In this document: piece after piece, positions 12,483 through 21,421 of the stretch
How positions within the stretch are numbered: position 1 is the first letter of the stretch
Layout: each line of letters starts with the position of its first letter
Source of the DNA: a virus
DNA length: 23,769 nucleotides
Reading direction: 5' to 3' (one strand)
IMG/VR virus record: IMGVR_UViG_3300020169_000116
Span: 1 to 23,769 of that record
The notes under the pieces: model-generated
What the model was told of the DNA's origin: nothing
The model's database searches: none
Seen by the model: only the letters and a program-made list of their open reading frames with translations
Made by a program: the position numbers and the translations under genes

Positions 12483-12596
12483 TTAACTCCCGCAGGCTTC
12501 GCAGTCGGGGTTATCAATAGTGCAAGCTTCCGGCTGCTCGGCTTCTTCCATTTCTTTAATAAAATCGTTAAAGCTGTCTTCCCAGTTATCGCTCAT
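12483..12596 (-). CDS. Small acidic cysteine-containing protein (37 aa)
   Basis: The frame starts at ATG 12596, directly after the coiled-coil gene, and ends five bases before the preferred amidase start. The product is strongly acidic (MSDNWEDSFNDFIKEMEEAE) with a cysteine-containing end (ACTIDNPDCEACGS). No family is recognised. Support comes from tight packing between two real genes. Confidence 0.45.
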   Translation of the reverse strand: MSDNWEDSFNDFIKEMEEAEQPEACTIDNPDCEACGS

Positions 12597-12887
12597 TTAT
12601 TTACTTTTTAATATATCTATTTCTCTACGTAAAAAACTGTTCTCCGTTTCCAGCTTCGCTACCTTTTGCGTGAGCTCTAAGAGCTCTTTATGGGCTTCCT
12701 TTAAAGCGTTATCCATATCCTCTACGCGCCTCCTTAAGTCGTCGCGGTAGAGTATTGTATCGCTCTCGCTCTTCTCTTCCTTCTTTAGCTCGGCCTTTAC
12801 TCTTAGCCTGGCCTCTGCGTATTTCCAAATACCGGCGGAGCCTAAAAGGGTTACTATAGCTAGTACTATTTGCGTGCTGTTATCCAT
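12597..12887 (-). CDS. Single-helix membrane protein with C-terminal coiled coil
   Basis: The 96-residue product has one hydrophobic segment at about 7-23 (IVLAIVTLLGSAGIWKYA), a basic juxtamembrane stretch (EARLRVKAELKKEEK) and a heptad-rich coiled coil from about 50 to 92 (VEDMDNALKEAHKELLELTQKV...). The shape recalls an inner-membrane spanin (Rz), but the positive charges follow the helix. By the positive-inside rule the coiled coil would then be cytoplasmic, the wrong side for a spanin. It is best described as a lysis-region membrane protein of unknown role. Confidence 0.6.
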   Translation of the reverse strand: MDNSTQIVLAIVTLLGSAGIWKYAEARLRVKAELKKEEKSESDTILYRDDLRRRVEDMDNALKEAHKELLELTQKVAKLETENSFLRREIDILKSK

Positions 12888-13302
12888 TCTTTCTATGTAG
12901 CTCTTCCTTCTTAATTCTCTTTAGGCTCCCGAAGCTACTTACAGCTAATAAGATCCAGCCCCAATAACTAGGCCCCTGGAATAAGAGACCACAGTATAAA
13001 TACATTACCCCCGCCAAAAGATAAAAGCTAAAGGTTACAAAGCTGGCCCGTACTCTACAGCTTAAACATTTTCCACTTACGCAGTACAGTTGGTACAGCC
13101 CCGCTATTGGAGCCATCAGCTGCATTATAGGCGAGTAGCCGAGCTCTAGGTAAGTGGCAATAGGATAGAGTGTAACAAGCGCAGCGGCTAACGTTATCTC
13201 TGTCGGCTGGCTGTCGCTGTACTGCCAAATCTTACGTAAAGAGTCGTAGCGGAGGGTTAGCTCCGCTACGATCGTCTCTATCTTTTTTTTGAGGGTTAGC
13301 AT
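12880..13302 (-). CDS. Multi-pass membrane protein at the head of the lysis region
   Basis: The 140-residue product has about four hydrophobic segments: 36-53, 58-74, 87-106 and 111-127. Three cysteines in a C-x4-C-x2-C pattern (74, 79, 82) lie between the second and third helices, and the C-terminus is basic (LKRIKKEELHRKNG). The gene opens the lysis cluster and overlaps the next gene by eight bases. A holin or lysis-timing role is possible, but it is larger than most holins, and the 56-aa protein downstream is a competing candidate. No family is recognised with certainty. Confidence 0.6.
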   Translation of the reverse strand: MLTLKKKIETIVAELTLRYDSLRKIWQYSDSQPTEITLAAALVTLYPIATYLELGYSPIMQLMAPIAGLYQLYCVSGKCLSCRVRASFVTFSFYLLAGVMYLYCGLLFQGPSYWGWILLAVSSFGSLKRIKKEELHRKNG

Positions 13303-13305
13303 AGC

Positions 13306-13686
13306 TTACAGTACTTCCTCCGGCGCAGGAGGTTTACAGTAAAGGCTATCCGGGTAGAGCTCGCAGTAAGTGCTAGCGTATTCGTCCCTGGAGCTAGAGC
13401 TTCCGTAGTTATGAATCCCCAACGGCGTAGGCCATACTAACTGCGCATCCCAAGACGCTAACGGCTCACCAAACCACCAAACATCTACGGCGTAAACATC
13501 CGATACAACGGCGGCTTTGGTTTCGTTTCCGTCCTCATCATATACGGCGGGTTCTATTGTTAGATAGCCCAATTTAACCACATTGTGCCCGTGCGTTGGG
13601 TTGCCCTCTTCATCGTGAGGAAGTGCGGCAATGGCGGCATCTGCTGCCGCTTCGTTGGTGAATTCGTATTTTCTTGTGTACTTCAT
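13306..13686 (-). CDS. Hypothetical protein downstream of the fibre gene (126 aa)
   Basis: The product begins MKYTRKYEFTNEAAADAAIAALPHDEEG, then has a beta-type stretch (VVKLGYLTIEPAVYDEDGNETKAAVVSDVYAVDVWW) and a C-terminal part with two cysteines (STYCELYPDSLYCKPPAPEEVL). The start lies one base after the fibre stop, so the two are co-translated. No family is recognised. Its place between fibre and lysis genes suits a fibre accessory protein, but that is inference. Confidence 0.65.
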   Translation of the reverse strand: MKYTRKYEFTNEAAADAAIAALPHDEEGNPTHGHNVVKLGYLTIEPAVYDEDGNETKAAVVSDVYAVDVWWFGEPLASWDAQLVWPTPLGIHNYGSSSSRDEYASTYCELYPDSLYCKPPAPEEVL

Positions 13687-13687
13687 C

Positions 13688-15469
13688 TTAAAGCGTTGTT
13701 AATGTGATTGCGTCAGCGTCCGACATTGTAGAATTTCCCCAAAGTAATTGCTCTATAAATGCTGGTTTATTTCCTAAATTCCCGTTAAAATTACTAGTAC
13801 CATTTACAGCAATAGATGTGGTTATCGGAATTTCACCGACCTTTGAGCCGTCAGCAAATAGTGAGAATTTTGAAGCGTTCCAAGAAATACAAATCTTTTT
13901 ACTTCCATCGGGAATAATTAAAGAATTTGGACTTGCTCCGAGATTTACTACTTGCAGCGATATACTGGATTCGTACCCTCTGAATCTAAAATATCCATTT
14001 GCTGAACCATCAATGTCAAAATATTGAAAGCGGTCTTTTGAATTAGAGGAACTCCACCCAATAAATAAATCGTCAAAATCTTTAAATTCATAGAATATAA
14101 AACCGCTATCCGTGCCAAATAAATTATTTGATTGGAGGTTTGACAAATTTAAATCATCTTCCCCCCGCGTAACACTCCCGCCCGAATGGTTCGGGATGTA
14201 GGAAGTTGGGTAGGAGCCGCTTTCCAATTGTAGCCCGTAAAAATCAAGGCCGCTTGTGCCATCTCCCGTGAAGATACCAGAATTGTCTGAATCGCCAATA
14301 GCGTAAAAAACCTTTCCGAGCGCCGTTCCAACAGCTTGATTTGTTGCACTTATTCTATACCATCCGTCCGTTCCTACCGCTTCAATAGTAGCGTCAAGGT
14401 TGTCGCTATTTGTTGCGACTTGCCCCGTTGATAGATTAAAAAAAACATCTTCATCTCCAAATACTCCGCCAGTTCCCGCAAACTTTATAATCGCAAAATT
14501 ATACCCATTCGCCTTAACAAAACAACTTGCTGTATAATCTAAACCGCTTGTATAACTTAAAAAGTTAGGGCAAAATTCGTGCTTCCCACTAACAGCATCT
14601 GCAACAATAGTAGTTGCATTTTGTAATCCTTCGGGTGATACCTCGCTATTGGTGTTGATTGTTACATTTGTAAGCTGTTCAAAATCATCGGAATACTCGC
14701 TATACGGCCACAAATTAGTCCTACTCCCCTCCAACAAAAGAGACGGACAAGTTGCCCCGCCCGAATAATCAAAACGCGGTTCGTCCTCTAACAATCCCGC
14801 TTTGCCCGTTGTCGCTCCCGATTCTATTACATCCGTTGCGGCGAGACCGATTTCTACTTGAGGTTTTGAAAGTGTGATATCGCCTGTGGTTGGACCACTT
14901 GTCCCAACACCAAATCTCCATTGCACCGCAGAAGCAACACTTAATGTAAGAGAATAAGTTTTTCCTGCACTTACCAAGTCAGTGGCATTGACAACAATAC
15001 CATCCTCCATAAATGCAATAACACTTGAAGAACCTCCCGACCTTGATATAACATCAGCTAGCGAGATAGTACCCGAATGAATTTCCTCTACATAAACGCT
15101 TGAGGTAACAATACCCGTAACCGACGGGCCTTGTGTTATCATTATCCTATCGGCAGAAGTTGGAGCAGTAAATCTAATACTATTTGCTTGTGAACCAGCA
15201 TCAAATGTACCCGAAGCAAAACTCGTAATACCAAAACTTGTTGGAGCAACATTTGAACCTACTCCATTCCAAATACTATTTAAAAGCAAATTCTCCCGCC
15301 CTTTCTCAATCAATCCATCCGCCCCTACACGGGTAGCCGCAAGGTTTGAACCTCGTGAAAATGTAAAGTCCCCCGTGCCGTCCGTGGGTTTAATGCTATA
15401 CGCTTTGCCGTCCTTGCCAGCCGCGCCGCTTGGTAAAAATGCTAAAGATGCATCGTCAAAAAAACTCAT
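13688..15469 (-). CDS. Tail fibre / appendage protein with two carbohydrate-binding-like modules
   Basis: The product has 593 residues. The N-terminus (MSFFDDASLAFLPSGAAGKDGKAYSIKP, then DFTFSRGSNLAATRVGADGLIE) is a recurrent phage-appendage start. Two related modules follow, each opening with an ENLLLNS or TNLWPYSEYSDDFEQ type segment and closing with an ITLSKPQVEIGLAATDVI or LDFYGLQLESGSYPTSYIP type segment plus a tR-x-E/D-D-like end. These match jelly-roll carbohydrate-binding modules of phage fibres. Residues ~450-593 form a third, LamG-like part (GFIFYEFKDFDDLFIGW...KKICISWNASKFSLFADG). Isoleucine codons are mostly ATT, unlike the ATA-rich genes around it, which points to recent module exchange. 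It likely binds host surface glycans. Confidence 0.75.
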   Translation of the reverse strand: MSFFDDASLAFLPSGAAGKDGKAYSIKPTDGTGDFTFSRGSNLAATRVGADGLIEKGRENLLLNSIWNGVGSNVAPTSFGITSFASGTFDAGSQANSIRFTAPTSADRIMITQGPSVTGIVTSSVYVEEIHSGTISLADVISRSGGSSSVIAFMEDGIVVNATDLVSAGKTYSLTLSVASAVQWRFGVGTSGPTTGDITLSKPQVEIGLAATDVIESGATTGKAGLLEDEPRFDYSGGATCPSLLLEGSRTNLWPYSEYSDDFEQLTNVTINTNSEVSPEGLQNATTIVADAVSGKHEFCPNFLSYTSGLDYTASCFVKANGYNFAIIKFAGTGGVFGDEDVFFNLSTGQVATNSDNLDATIEAVGTDGWYRISATNQAVGTALGKVFYAIGDSDNSGIFTGDGTSGLDFYGLQLESGSYPTSYIPNHSGGSVTRGEDDLNLSNLQSNNLFGTDSGFIFYEFKDFDDLFIGWSSSNSKDRFQYFDIDGSANGYFRFRGYESSISLQVVNLGASPNSLIIPDGSKKICISWNASKFSLFADGSKVGEIPITTSIAVNGTSNFNGNLGNKPAFIEQLLWGNSTMSDADAITLTTL

Positions 15470-15693
15470 TATTCAATATCGTTTTGCGGGAACCATTCGC
15501 TCCCCAATGTTTCTTCTTCCGTAAGTTCAGCCGTATAGCTATCGTGTTTTAAGATAGCGTAGTCGCTCCCGTTTGGATGTTCTATAATAGTAGCCCAATC
15601 CGTAGTGTAAACGCCATCATAGCCCTCGCCATTAACTACTAAAGTATTGTAGGCTTCTAATTCGCTTCTTGTTGTGCTTGTGTAGTATGCCAT
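15469..15693 (-). CDS. Small fibre-module protein, unknown (74 aa)
   Basis: The product begins MAYYTSTTRSELEAYNTLVV and contains YDGVYTTDWATIIEHPNGSDYAILKHDSYTAEL with an acidic end (EWFPQNDIE). It is joined to both neighbours by one-base TAATG overlaps, so it is translated with the two adsorption proteins. No family is recognised. A chaperone or small cap for the adjacent fibre is possible but is inference from position. Confidence 0.7.
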   Translation of the reverse strand: MAYYTSTTRSELEAYNTLVVNGEGYDGVYTTDWATIIEHPNGSDYAILKHDSYTAELTEEETLGSEWFPQNDIE

Positions 15694-16598
15694 TAGAATC
15701 CGTAGTGTGTAATTATGTTATTCTCAACTCCCGTTCTGCTTATGGTTTGGTTATCGTAGATGATGTACTCTTTCATTCTTATAAAATTGTATTCCGCGGA
15801 GCTATATCCAAGCCGCATTCCACTTGTGGAATCTGGAGTTGCTAAAGTTGTTAGTTCAGCAAATGAAGATGTTGCAGTGTAAATGTCACCTCTTGTTGTA
15901 CCAATAGAAGAACCATTGTTGTAATAAGAAATACTTGAAAAATTACTAAATGAATTTGCGCTCCCCGATTCAGCTACTGCGTAATAAGGACCTACTTCCG
16001 TTCCTCCAAATACTGCCTTACCAAAGTTTTGAACTACCATAAATGCAGAAAAGGCCGAACCAGAAGTGTAAGAAAATGAAGATTGCAAAATTTGATTACT
16101 CGCACTTGTTAGGTTTTCAATATAGCCAAGAGATGTTCCCCCACTCACAATCTTCGGTTGACTTGCCGCATCCACTTGAGCCGCATCATTCCCGCTACCA
16201 CTTTGGTCGTACCAAGTCGCAACGAACCCATCCGTACCGCTACAGAAACTTTCAAGGCTTGTTGTATCTAACTCGTTGTTTACGAATCCGATTGATTGCG
16301 TTGTGTTATCCGATGCTCTACGAACTACGATTGCATCGCCCGTGTAGGTGTTATCCAATAAGCGTAAAGAGTAAGCCGCAGCCGCTCCCGAATAATCGTT
16401 GAGCAGTCCCGTGAATGCTACGGGTTCGGGGTTTTGGATCAAGTACTTAACGTCGTCCCTTATACAGCTCTCGCTTTCTAAGGTTCCGCCGTCAGCTATT
16501 ACCCGCGTCTTAAAAGCATTTACAAGGGTTGACCATTCGCCGCCCCCTCCTGCAAAAAAGCCTCTGCGTAGCAGGTAAAAGAATTGAGCTTTTTTCAT
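15693..16598 (-). CDS. Tail appendage protein with GH54/LamG-like carbohydrate-binding domain
   Basis: The product has 301 residues. Residues 1-55 (MKKAQFFYLLRRGFFAGGGGEWSTLV...) look like a conserved tail-docking segment. From about 60 on, the sequence AAYSLRLLDNTYTGDAIVVRRASD, then SFCSGTDGFVATWYDQSGSGNDAAQ, matches the pattern of the alpha-L-arabinofuranosidase B (GH54) catalytic-domain family, a concanavalin-like fold. Phages often use this fold as a glycan receptor binder. Whether it cleaves sugar cannot be told. Codon use changes after the first ~50 codons, from phage-typical to mixed, as expected for a swapped receptor module. Its stop overlaps the next ATG (TAATG). Confidence 0.7.
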   Translation of the reverse strand: MKKAQFFYLLRRGFFAGGGGEWSTLVNAFKTRVIADGGTLESESCIRDDVKYLIQNPEPVAFTGLLNDYSGAAAAYSLRLLDNTYTGDAIVVRRASDNTTQSIGFVNNELDTTSLESFCSGTDGFVATWYDQSGSGNDAAQVDAASQPKIVSGGTSLGYIENLTSASNQILQSSFSYTSGSAFSAFMVVQNFGKAVFGGTEVGPYYAVAESGSANSFSNFSSISYYNNGSSIGTTRGDIYTATSSFAELTTLATPDSTSGMRLGYSSAEYNFIRMKEYIIYDNQTISRTGVENNIITHYGF

Positions 16599-16631
16599 TA
16601 TTTTATTTTTATTAAAGTTGGACTATTTTTT

Positions 16632-19004
16632 TTACTTCTCTTTCTTTTGTATTATATACCAGTTACTGTCCTTACCTAGTAAGGTAATACCGTCGTAGCT
16701 GCGATCCATAGAGTAAGTGCTCTCGGCGTCTATACGCTCCCCAGCTTGAGGCTGGAGCGTTATAGTCTTGTTCGCTACTATAGTGTCGTCGGTCTTAAAG
16801 CGCATTATTACGCCGGTCTCCGCTGAAGGTAGATTTATAGTATAGTTACCGGTACCCCCGCTGTAGCTTATAAAATTAAAATGATCCCTAGCGCTTATGC
16901 TTTCGCTGCCTCCTGGGTTACCCGTAACCTCGTTTATAGTTACGTTCACTCTATCGGTAGTAGTAAATTCCCCTACGCTCGTAGTAGCTAAAGTACTGTT
17001 ACCCGTAACCCCTAGCGTACCGCCTATCGTTTGGTTACCGGTTACCGCGCTAGTAGTTGTATTAACCGTTACAGCGTTTATAATTTCGTCGGTGCCTTGC
17101 TGGCTGCTTACCCTAGCTACAAAGTCAGCACCTCCTCCAGTACCGACCGGGTTATCTACCGTAATATCGGTAGCGTCTTTTGCTATTTTAAACCATTCGC
17201 TACTCCACTCGTCTAAGTTAGCGTTATAGCTGCCCTGCATAGGAAGCCAGTAGCTGCCATCAAATTCGTAGCGTATACCAAAAGAGTAAGGGCCTACAAT
17301 AGTACCGCTATAGCGTTCTATAGGCTTCTTATGTAAGCTTAGCACTTCATTAGTTAAAAGCTTCAGTAAGCTCGTATAGCTACCGGTATTACCTCTACGC
17401 CATTGCGTAGAAGCTACCCAGTTACTGCCGTCGTATACATAAAAGCTACCCTGCAAGCCGGTAGAGTCGCTTACCCTTAGCTCGCCTAAATCTAGAATAA
17501 GGTTACTGTTTATATTAGCGTCCGTATTCGTAGCGCTGTAAACTGTAACCTCGCTAGTAGATCCATTGTCGTTTAAGAATAAAGCTCTAAAGTTTTTGCT
17601 TTGTACTATCTCGGTAAAATAAGCTGGCACCGTTTGAACTGAGCCGGTGCTATCGTATACGTTTTGGAAATTAACGTCTAGCGTAGCGTCTCCTGCCACC
17701 GGTAGCGGAGGGGTTACAATAGCTACGGCAGTAGATAGGTATAAACCGCTCGCCTCATTAATTCCTATATCGCCGTCTATATGGTAAAAGCTAGGTGTAG
17801 TTGTCCAAGTTGTAGGGCCGTATAGTTGGGCACCCGTTAAACCCGGCTGCCAGTCTCTCTTTAAATAGTAAAAGGTTCCGGGATTAAGTACATCTTCTAC
17901 CCTTACCTCTACTTCCCAAATAGGCCGCCAAAATTCTAGGGCTATAGTTCCCGGTGTACCGTTGTGCGTAAGCTGGTAAATTAGGTCTCCTATTATTTGA
18001 AGCCTTCCGTTATTGTCGTCGTTTATAAAGCCTAAATCCTGCCTACCGGTAGAAGGTAAAAAAGTTAAATTTGTGGCTAGTAAATTATTTATCCTCTCTT
18101 GGTTAAAAGAAACCTGCACTTTTTTTAATGCTGGTAAGAAGTTAAACTGGTTACCCGCTAGACGTGCCCCTCCTCCGGTTGTACCGTCGAGGGTTACGTC
18201 GTCGTTTACTGTAGCTGTAGAGTCTAGGCTTCCGTCAAATAAGTAGGTGTATACTATGCGTTCATCTTCTGCCCTTTCTAGGTATTGCTCGAAAGTAAAT
18301 ACGCCGTCCTTTTGGTAGAACCTAGCGCCAAAAGCTATACAAAGCTCTTTTAAGATCTCTAAATAATTAGAGTAAGTTACTGTACCGTCTTCCTGCTTTT
18401 CGGAATACACCAAGGCGCTAAAGCGCGTTAATGTGGTTACGTCAGTAGTAGCGCTATAGGTTTGCTGAGTGTCCCAAATATTTACTACGGTTGAGTAAAA
18501 ATTATCGTTACTTAAATATAATTCATCTAAGCCTATAGCTCCTACAGCACTCTCTATAAAGCTTTCTATAGTTACGTTATCTACGCTTTCGTAAGGTATA
18601 TTAGCTAAGCTACCTATACCGTCTACTGCTGTAATACTAAAGACGTAGGGCTTATGCGTATCTTCTACCGTTACTAAGTCCTGCATTATAACGCCTGCCC
18701 AGTAGTGCGCGTAGTTGGTGCCGTTGTGAAGTAATACGCGAAGCGTAAAGCGCTTCTCCTGGTATTGCTTAAGATCGGTTATAAAGTTGTCAAAAAAAGC
18801 ATCTTCGTTATAAGCGCTTACCGTACAGTTAGAGCTTATAATAGGGCTTACTATATCGTCGGTTTCTCCGCTGTAATTTAAGTTAAAACCGTCGCTAGCT
18901 ACTACGAAGTCCTGCGCTGTACCCCCGTAGCTACTGTCGTAAATCTCTACCTTAAAAAGCTTATTTGTTGAGCTGTGAAATTCACTATATAACCGTAACC
19001 CCAT
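16632..19004 (-). CDS. Large tail-tip / baseplate structural protein
   Basis: The 790-residue protein follows the tape measure after a two-base gap, the position of distal tail and tail-tip (Tal-like) proteins. The N-terminal ~350 residues begin MGLRLYSEFHSSTNKLFKVEIY, describe a beta-rich fold (YWAGVIMQDLVTVEDTHKPYVFSITAVDGIGSLANI) and contain a helical segment LEILKELCIAFGARFYQKDGVFTFEQY, as in baseplate hub proteins. The C-terminus after ~640 changes to fibre-like repeats (TVNTTTSAVTGNQTIGGTLG, VTGNSTLATTSVGEF) and ends with a beta domain (FISYSGGTGNYTINLPSAETG). This suggests a hub domain joined to a short fibre. No peptidase motif is seen. The structural role is well supported, the exact identity is not. 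Confidence 0.75.
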   Translation of the reverse strand: MGLRLYSEFHSSTNKLFKVEIYDSSYGGTAQDFVVASDGFNLNYSGETDDIVSPIISSNCTVSAYNEDAFFDNFITDLKQYQEKRFTLRVLLHNGTNYAHYWAGVIMQDLVTVEDTHKPYVFSITAVDGIGSLANIPYESVDNVTIESFIESAVGAIGLDELYLSNDNFYSTVVNIWDTQQTYSATTDVTTLTRFSALVYSEKQEDGTVTYSNYLEILKELCIAFGARFYQKDGVFTFEQYLERAEDERIVYTYLFDGSLDSTATVNDDVTLDGTTGGGARLAGNQFNFLPALKKVQVSFNQERINNLLATNLTFLPSTGRQDLGFINDDNNGRLQIIGDLIYQLTHNGTPGTIALEFWRPIWEVEVRVEDVLNPGTFYYLKRDWQPGLTGAQLYGPTTWTTTPSFYHIDGDIGINEASGLYLSTAVAIVTPPLPVAGDATLDVNFQNVYDSTGSVQTVPAYFTEIVQSKNFRALFLNDNGSTSEVTVYSATNTDANINSNLILDLGELRVSDSTGLQGSFYVYDGSNWVASTQWRRGNTGSYTSLLKLLTNEVLSLHKKPIERYSGTIVGPYSFGIRYEFDGSYWLPMQGSYNANLDEWSSEWFKIAKDATDITVDNPVGTGGGADFVARVSSQQGTDEIINAVTVNTTTSAVTGNQTIGGTLGVTGNSTLATTSVGEFTTTDRVNVTINEVTGNPGGSESISARDHFNFISYSGGTGNYTINLPSAETGVIMRFKTDDTIVANKTITLQPQAGERIDAESTYSMDRSYDGITLLGKDSNWYIIQKKEK

Positions 19005-19006
19005 AT

Positions 19007-21421
19007 TTAAAAACCTCTATATCTGCTTCGTGTTCTTCCTGCTTTCTCGGTGCTTAAGAGGATGTCCTGGCCGGATAGCTTACCTACTACCGTTACGGTA
19101 CCGCCACCGGCGCCGCCTATCATATTCTTAAGCTTAGATAGTGGGGCTATTACTTCCGGATCCATTCTAGCGTTAGGGTTATCCCCTACTACTGCTAAAG
19201 TTTCGCCGTAAGCTAGACCTCCTTTAGCTAGTTTTACCTGCTCTTTACCTGCTGCTATTTGCTTCATTCTACCGCGAGCGGCTCCTGCTAAAGCTAAGAG
19301 ACCAATACCCGCAGCTATAGCTACTCCAGGATTTAAAGTTTCTAGGGCTTTCTTAATACCCTCTACAGCAAAACCTACGCTTATAGCGAGCTTACCGAGC
19401 TGCTCCGCAGTGCTAGCAAAGGTTGATAATAAGAATAAGCCAAAATCTTCAAAGGAAGCTTTACCCGTTACTAGGCCTTCTCCTAGTCTCATTATACCCT
19501 CAGCTAGTACGTTGTCTACCATACCGGTAATAGCTTGCGCCATTGCCTCGCTTTGCGCTTTTACTTGAGTGCTGTATTGTCCCCAAGCTAAACCTAATTT
19601 ACTTAGCTTCTTCTCGGTTTCTCCGTTAGGGTCGGGGTCGCTATTACCGCCAGTACCATTACCGGTACCGTCGTCGTTACCCGTGCTAGGCGGGGTAAAT
19701 CCTTTGAAAGTAAAAAAAGATTTAGCTACTTCCCAGGCTTTCATCATAGGGGCTATCATATCATCGATACCCTGCTGCAGTCCTTCCTCGGTTACTAGCT
19801 CTATTTTGTCTTTAGGGGTAAATGCTTCCTCGAAGCCCTCGTTAAAGTCCTCTTTTATTCCTTTTACTATATCTTGTACAGCGTCAAGGGAAACCTCTTT
19901 AATATCGTTTAAACCTTCTTCTACTAGAGACCTATTAAAGGTAAACGCTCCTATAAGTATTTTACCTATAGCTTTTAGCTGTGTAGTAAACGCTCCGAAT
20001 ATAGCAGAGCCAATAGTCCAAAGCGCTTTAAAGGCGAAAATAACGCCTTGTATAGCTACCCTAAAAATAGTGCTCTCGTTATAGAGGTCTATAAAGTAGT
20101 TTATTACTCCTACTAAAATGGGCCTTACTTGATCCCAAAATTTATACATAGCAAAACCAGCCCCGGCGATACCTACTATAATTAACCCTACCGGGCTAAG
20201 TAGTGCGCCTATAGCTGTAGCTATAAAACCTATACCGCTCATAATAGGGCCGCTTGCCGCTACTATTGCAGTTAGGGTTAGTATAGTCGTTTTTGTCTCG
20301 GTGCTAAGATCTCTAAAGCTGTTTATAGCTTTCGTTATAAACTCGGCTATTTTTGTAACCATTGGAAGTAAAGCAGCTCCTAGCTCTATACCTGCGTTAC
20401 GTAAACTGTTTAAGGTTTGCTGGAATTTAAAGCCCGACGTTTGGCTTACATTCTCGAAGCCCTCGTCTACTATACCAGTACTGTTACTAATGTTATCCAG
20501 TACAGCGGCGTAGGTCTCGCCCTGCGCTCCAGCTGTACCGAGTACAGCAGATAGCGCGCGGACGTTCCCGAAGACGCTAGTAAGTGCCTCGTCGTTACCC
20601 TCAAAGGCTGTCATTAAATTAGCTAGGGTAGCTTGTAAGCCTTCCTCGCTTACTTGGTTACGGAGGTCTTCCGCAGTCATTCCTAGAGTAGCTAAAGCGT
20701 TTTTAGCGTCAGCTGTAGGCTTTAAGAAGCTAGCCATAATACCCCGTAGACCTACTACGGCTTCTTCTGCCGGTACACCTAAACGGGTAAAGGTTGCGAT
20801 ATTAGCGCCTACCTCTTCAAAGCTTACGCCAAGCTGGGAAGCTATACCTACTACCCTACCAAGGGTAGGAGCTAAAGCTTCCGCCTCTAGGTTACCTTCT
20901 CTTACGATAGCGGTTAAAGTGTCGGTCGCTTGCGCTGCCGTCATTCCGCTAGCGCTGTAAGCTTGCATAACCCCGGTAAGGGCTTGCGCTATTTGTTGCG
21001 TATCTCCTAAGCCAATAGCTGAGGCTTTCGCGGATCGCTCTAAAACTTCCGTAGCTTCAGCGCCGCGAAGACCTGCGGAGGCTACCGTAAAGAGTGCCTC
21101 GCTTAGCTCCTGCTGGCTCTTACCAGTTTGAGCGCTTACGCCTTTTACTGAGCTTTTAAAATCGTCTAAAGCTTTACCCGTAATACCTACGAGGTTCTCT
21201 ATTTTGCTAAAGCTGCCTTCTAGGTCGGTAGCCATCTTAACACCAGCTGCGCCCGCAGCAGCGAAAGGTAGAGTAACACTACTAGTAATATTACTACCTA
21301 TACGCTTAGCCTGCCCTCCGAACTTACGGAGGCTACGCTGTGCAATTTTAAGGCCTCGCTGGAGGCCGCTAAGGTTTGCACCTATGCTAATGTTAGTACT
21401 TGCTATTGTCCTTTTTGCCAT
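19007..21421 (-). CDS. Tail tape measure protein (TP901 core family)
   Basis: The 804-residue protein has the usual tape measure plan. An N-terminal basic segment carries the family-type region around 60-330 (KMATDLEGSFSKIENLVGI...QQELSEALFTVASAGLRG...QALTGVMQAYS). Strongly hydrophobic, glycine-rich stretches follow at about 375-430 (TAIVAASGPIMSGIGFIATAIGALL), then an amphipathic region. A low-complexity linker with GNDDGTGNGTGG lies near 590, followed by a second helical part and a short C-terminal domain. Tape measure length sets tail length: 804 residues at about 1.5 angstrom per residue predicts a tail near 120 nm. It directly follows the chaperone genes and overlaps the GT extension. 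Confidence 0.93.
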   Translation of the reverse strand: MAKRTIASTNISIGANLSGLQRGLKIAQRSLRKFGGQAKRIGSNITSSVTLPFAAAGAAGVKMATDLEGSFSKIENLVGITGKALDDFKSSVKGVSAQTGKSQQELSEALFTVASAGLRGAEATEVLERSAKASAIGLGDTQQIAQALTGVMQAYSASGMTAAQATDTLTAIVREGNLEAEALAPTLGRVVGIASQLGVSFEEVGANIATFTRLGVPAEEAVVGLRGIMASFLKPTADAKNALATLGMTAEDLRNQVSEEGLQATLANLMTAFEGNDEALTSVFGNVRALSAVLGTAGAQGETYAAVLDNISNSTGIVDEGFENVSQTSGFKFQQTLNSLRNAGIELGAALLPMVTKIAEFITKAINSFRDLSTETKTTILTLTAIVAASGPIMSGIGFIATAIGALLSPVGLIIVGIAGAGFAMYKFWDQVRPILVGVINYFIDLYNESTIFRVAIQGVIFAFKALWTIGSAIFGAFTTQLKAIGKILIGAFTFNRSLVEEGLNDIKEVSLDAVQDIVKGIKEDFNEGFEEAFTPKDKIELVTEEGLQQGIDDMIAPMMKAWEVAKSFFTFKGFTPPSTGNDDGTGNGTGGNSDPDPNGETEKKLSKLGLAWGQYSTQVKAQSEAMAQAITGMVDNVLAEGIMRLGEGLVTGKASFEDFGLFLLSTFASTAEQLGKLAISVGFAVEGIKKALETLNPGVAIAAGIGLLALAGAARGRMKQIAAGKEQVKLAKGGLAYGETLAVVGDNPNARMDPEVIAPLSKLKNMIGGAGGGTVTVVGKLSGQDILLSTEKAGRTRSRYRGF

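Noticed and set aside
12479-12517. Upstream ATG start of the amidase
   Set aside because: The extra 13 residues precede the conserved domain start and would overlap the 37-aa gene; ATG 12478 gives a normal T7-lysozyme-type N-terminus.
12597-12887. Coiled-coil membrane protein as an Rz-type inner-membrane spanin
   Set aside because: Positive charges follow the only membrane helix, which would place the coiled coil in the cytoplasm, and a one-protein spanin candidate already exists at 11277-11690.
14149-14349. A 66-codon minus-strand frame in the fibre gene
   Set aside because: It lies entirely inside the 593-aa appendage gene in another frame and has no start context of its own.
19569-20084. 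A 171-codon plus-strand frame
   Set aside because: It is the antisense shadow of the tape measure gene, serine/proline-rich and without any plus-strand gene context.
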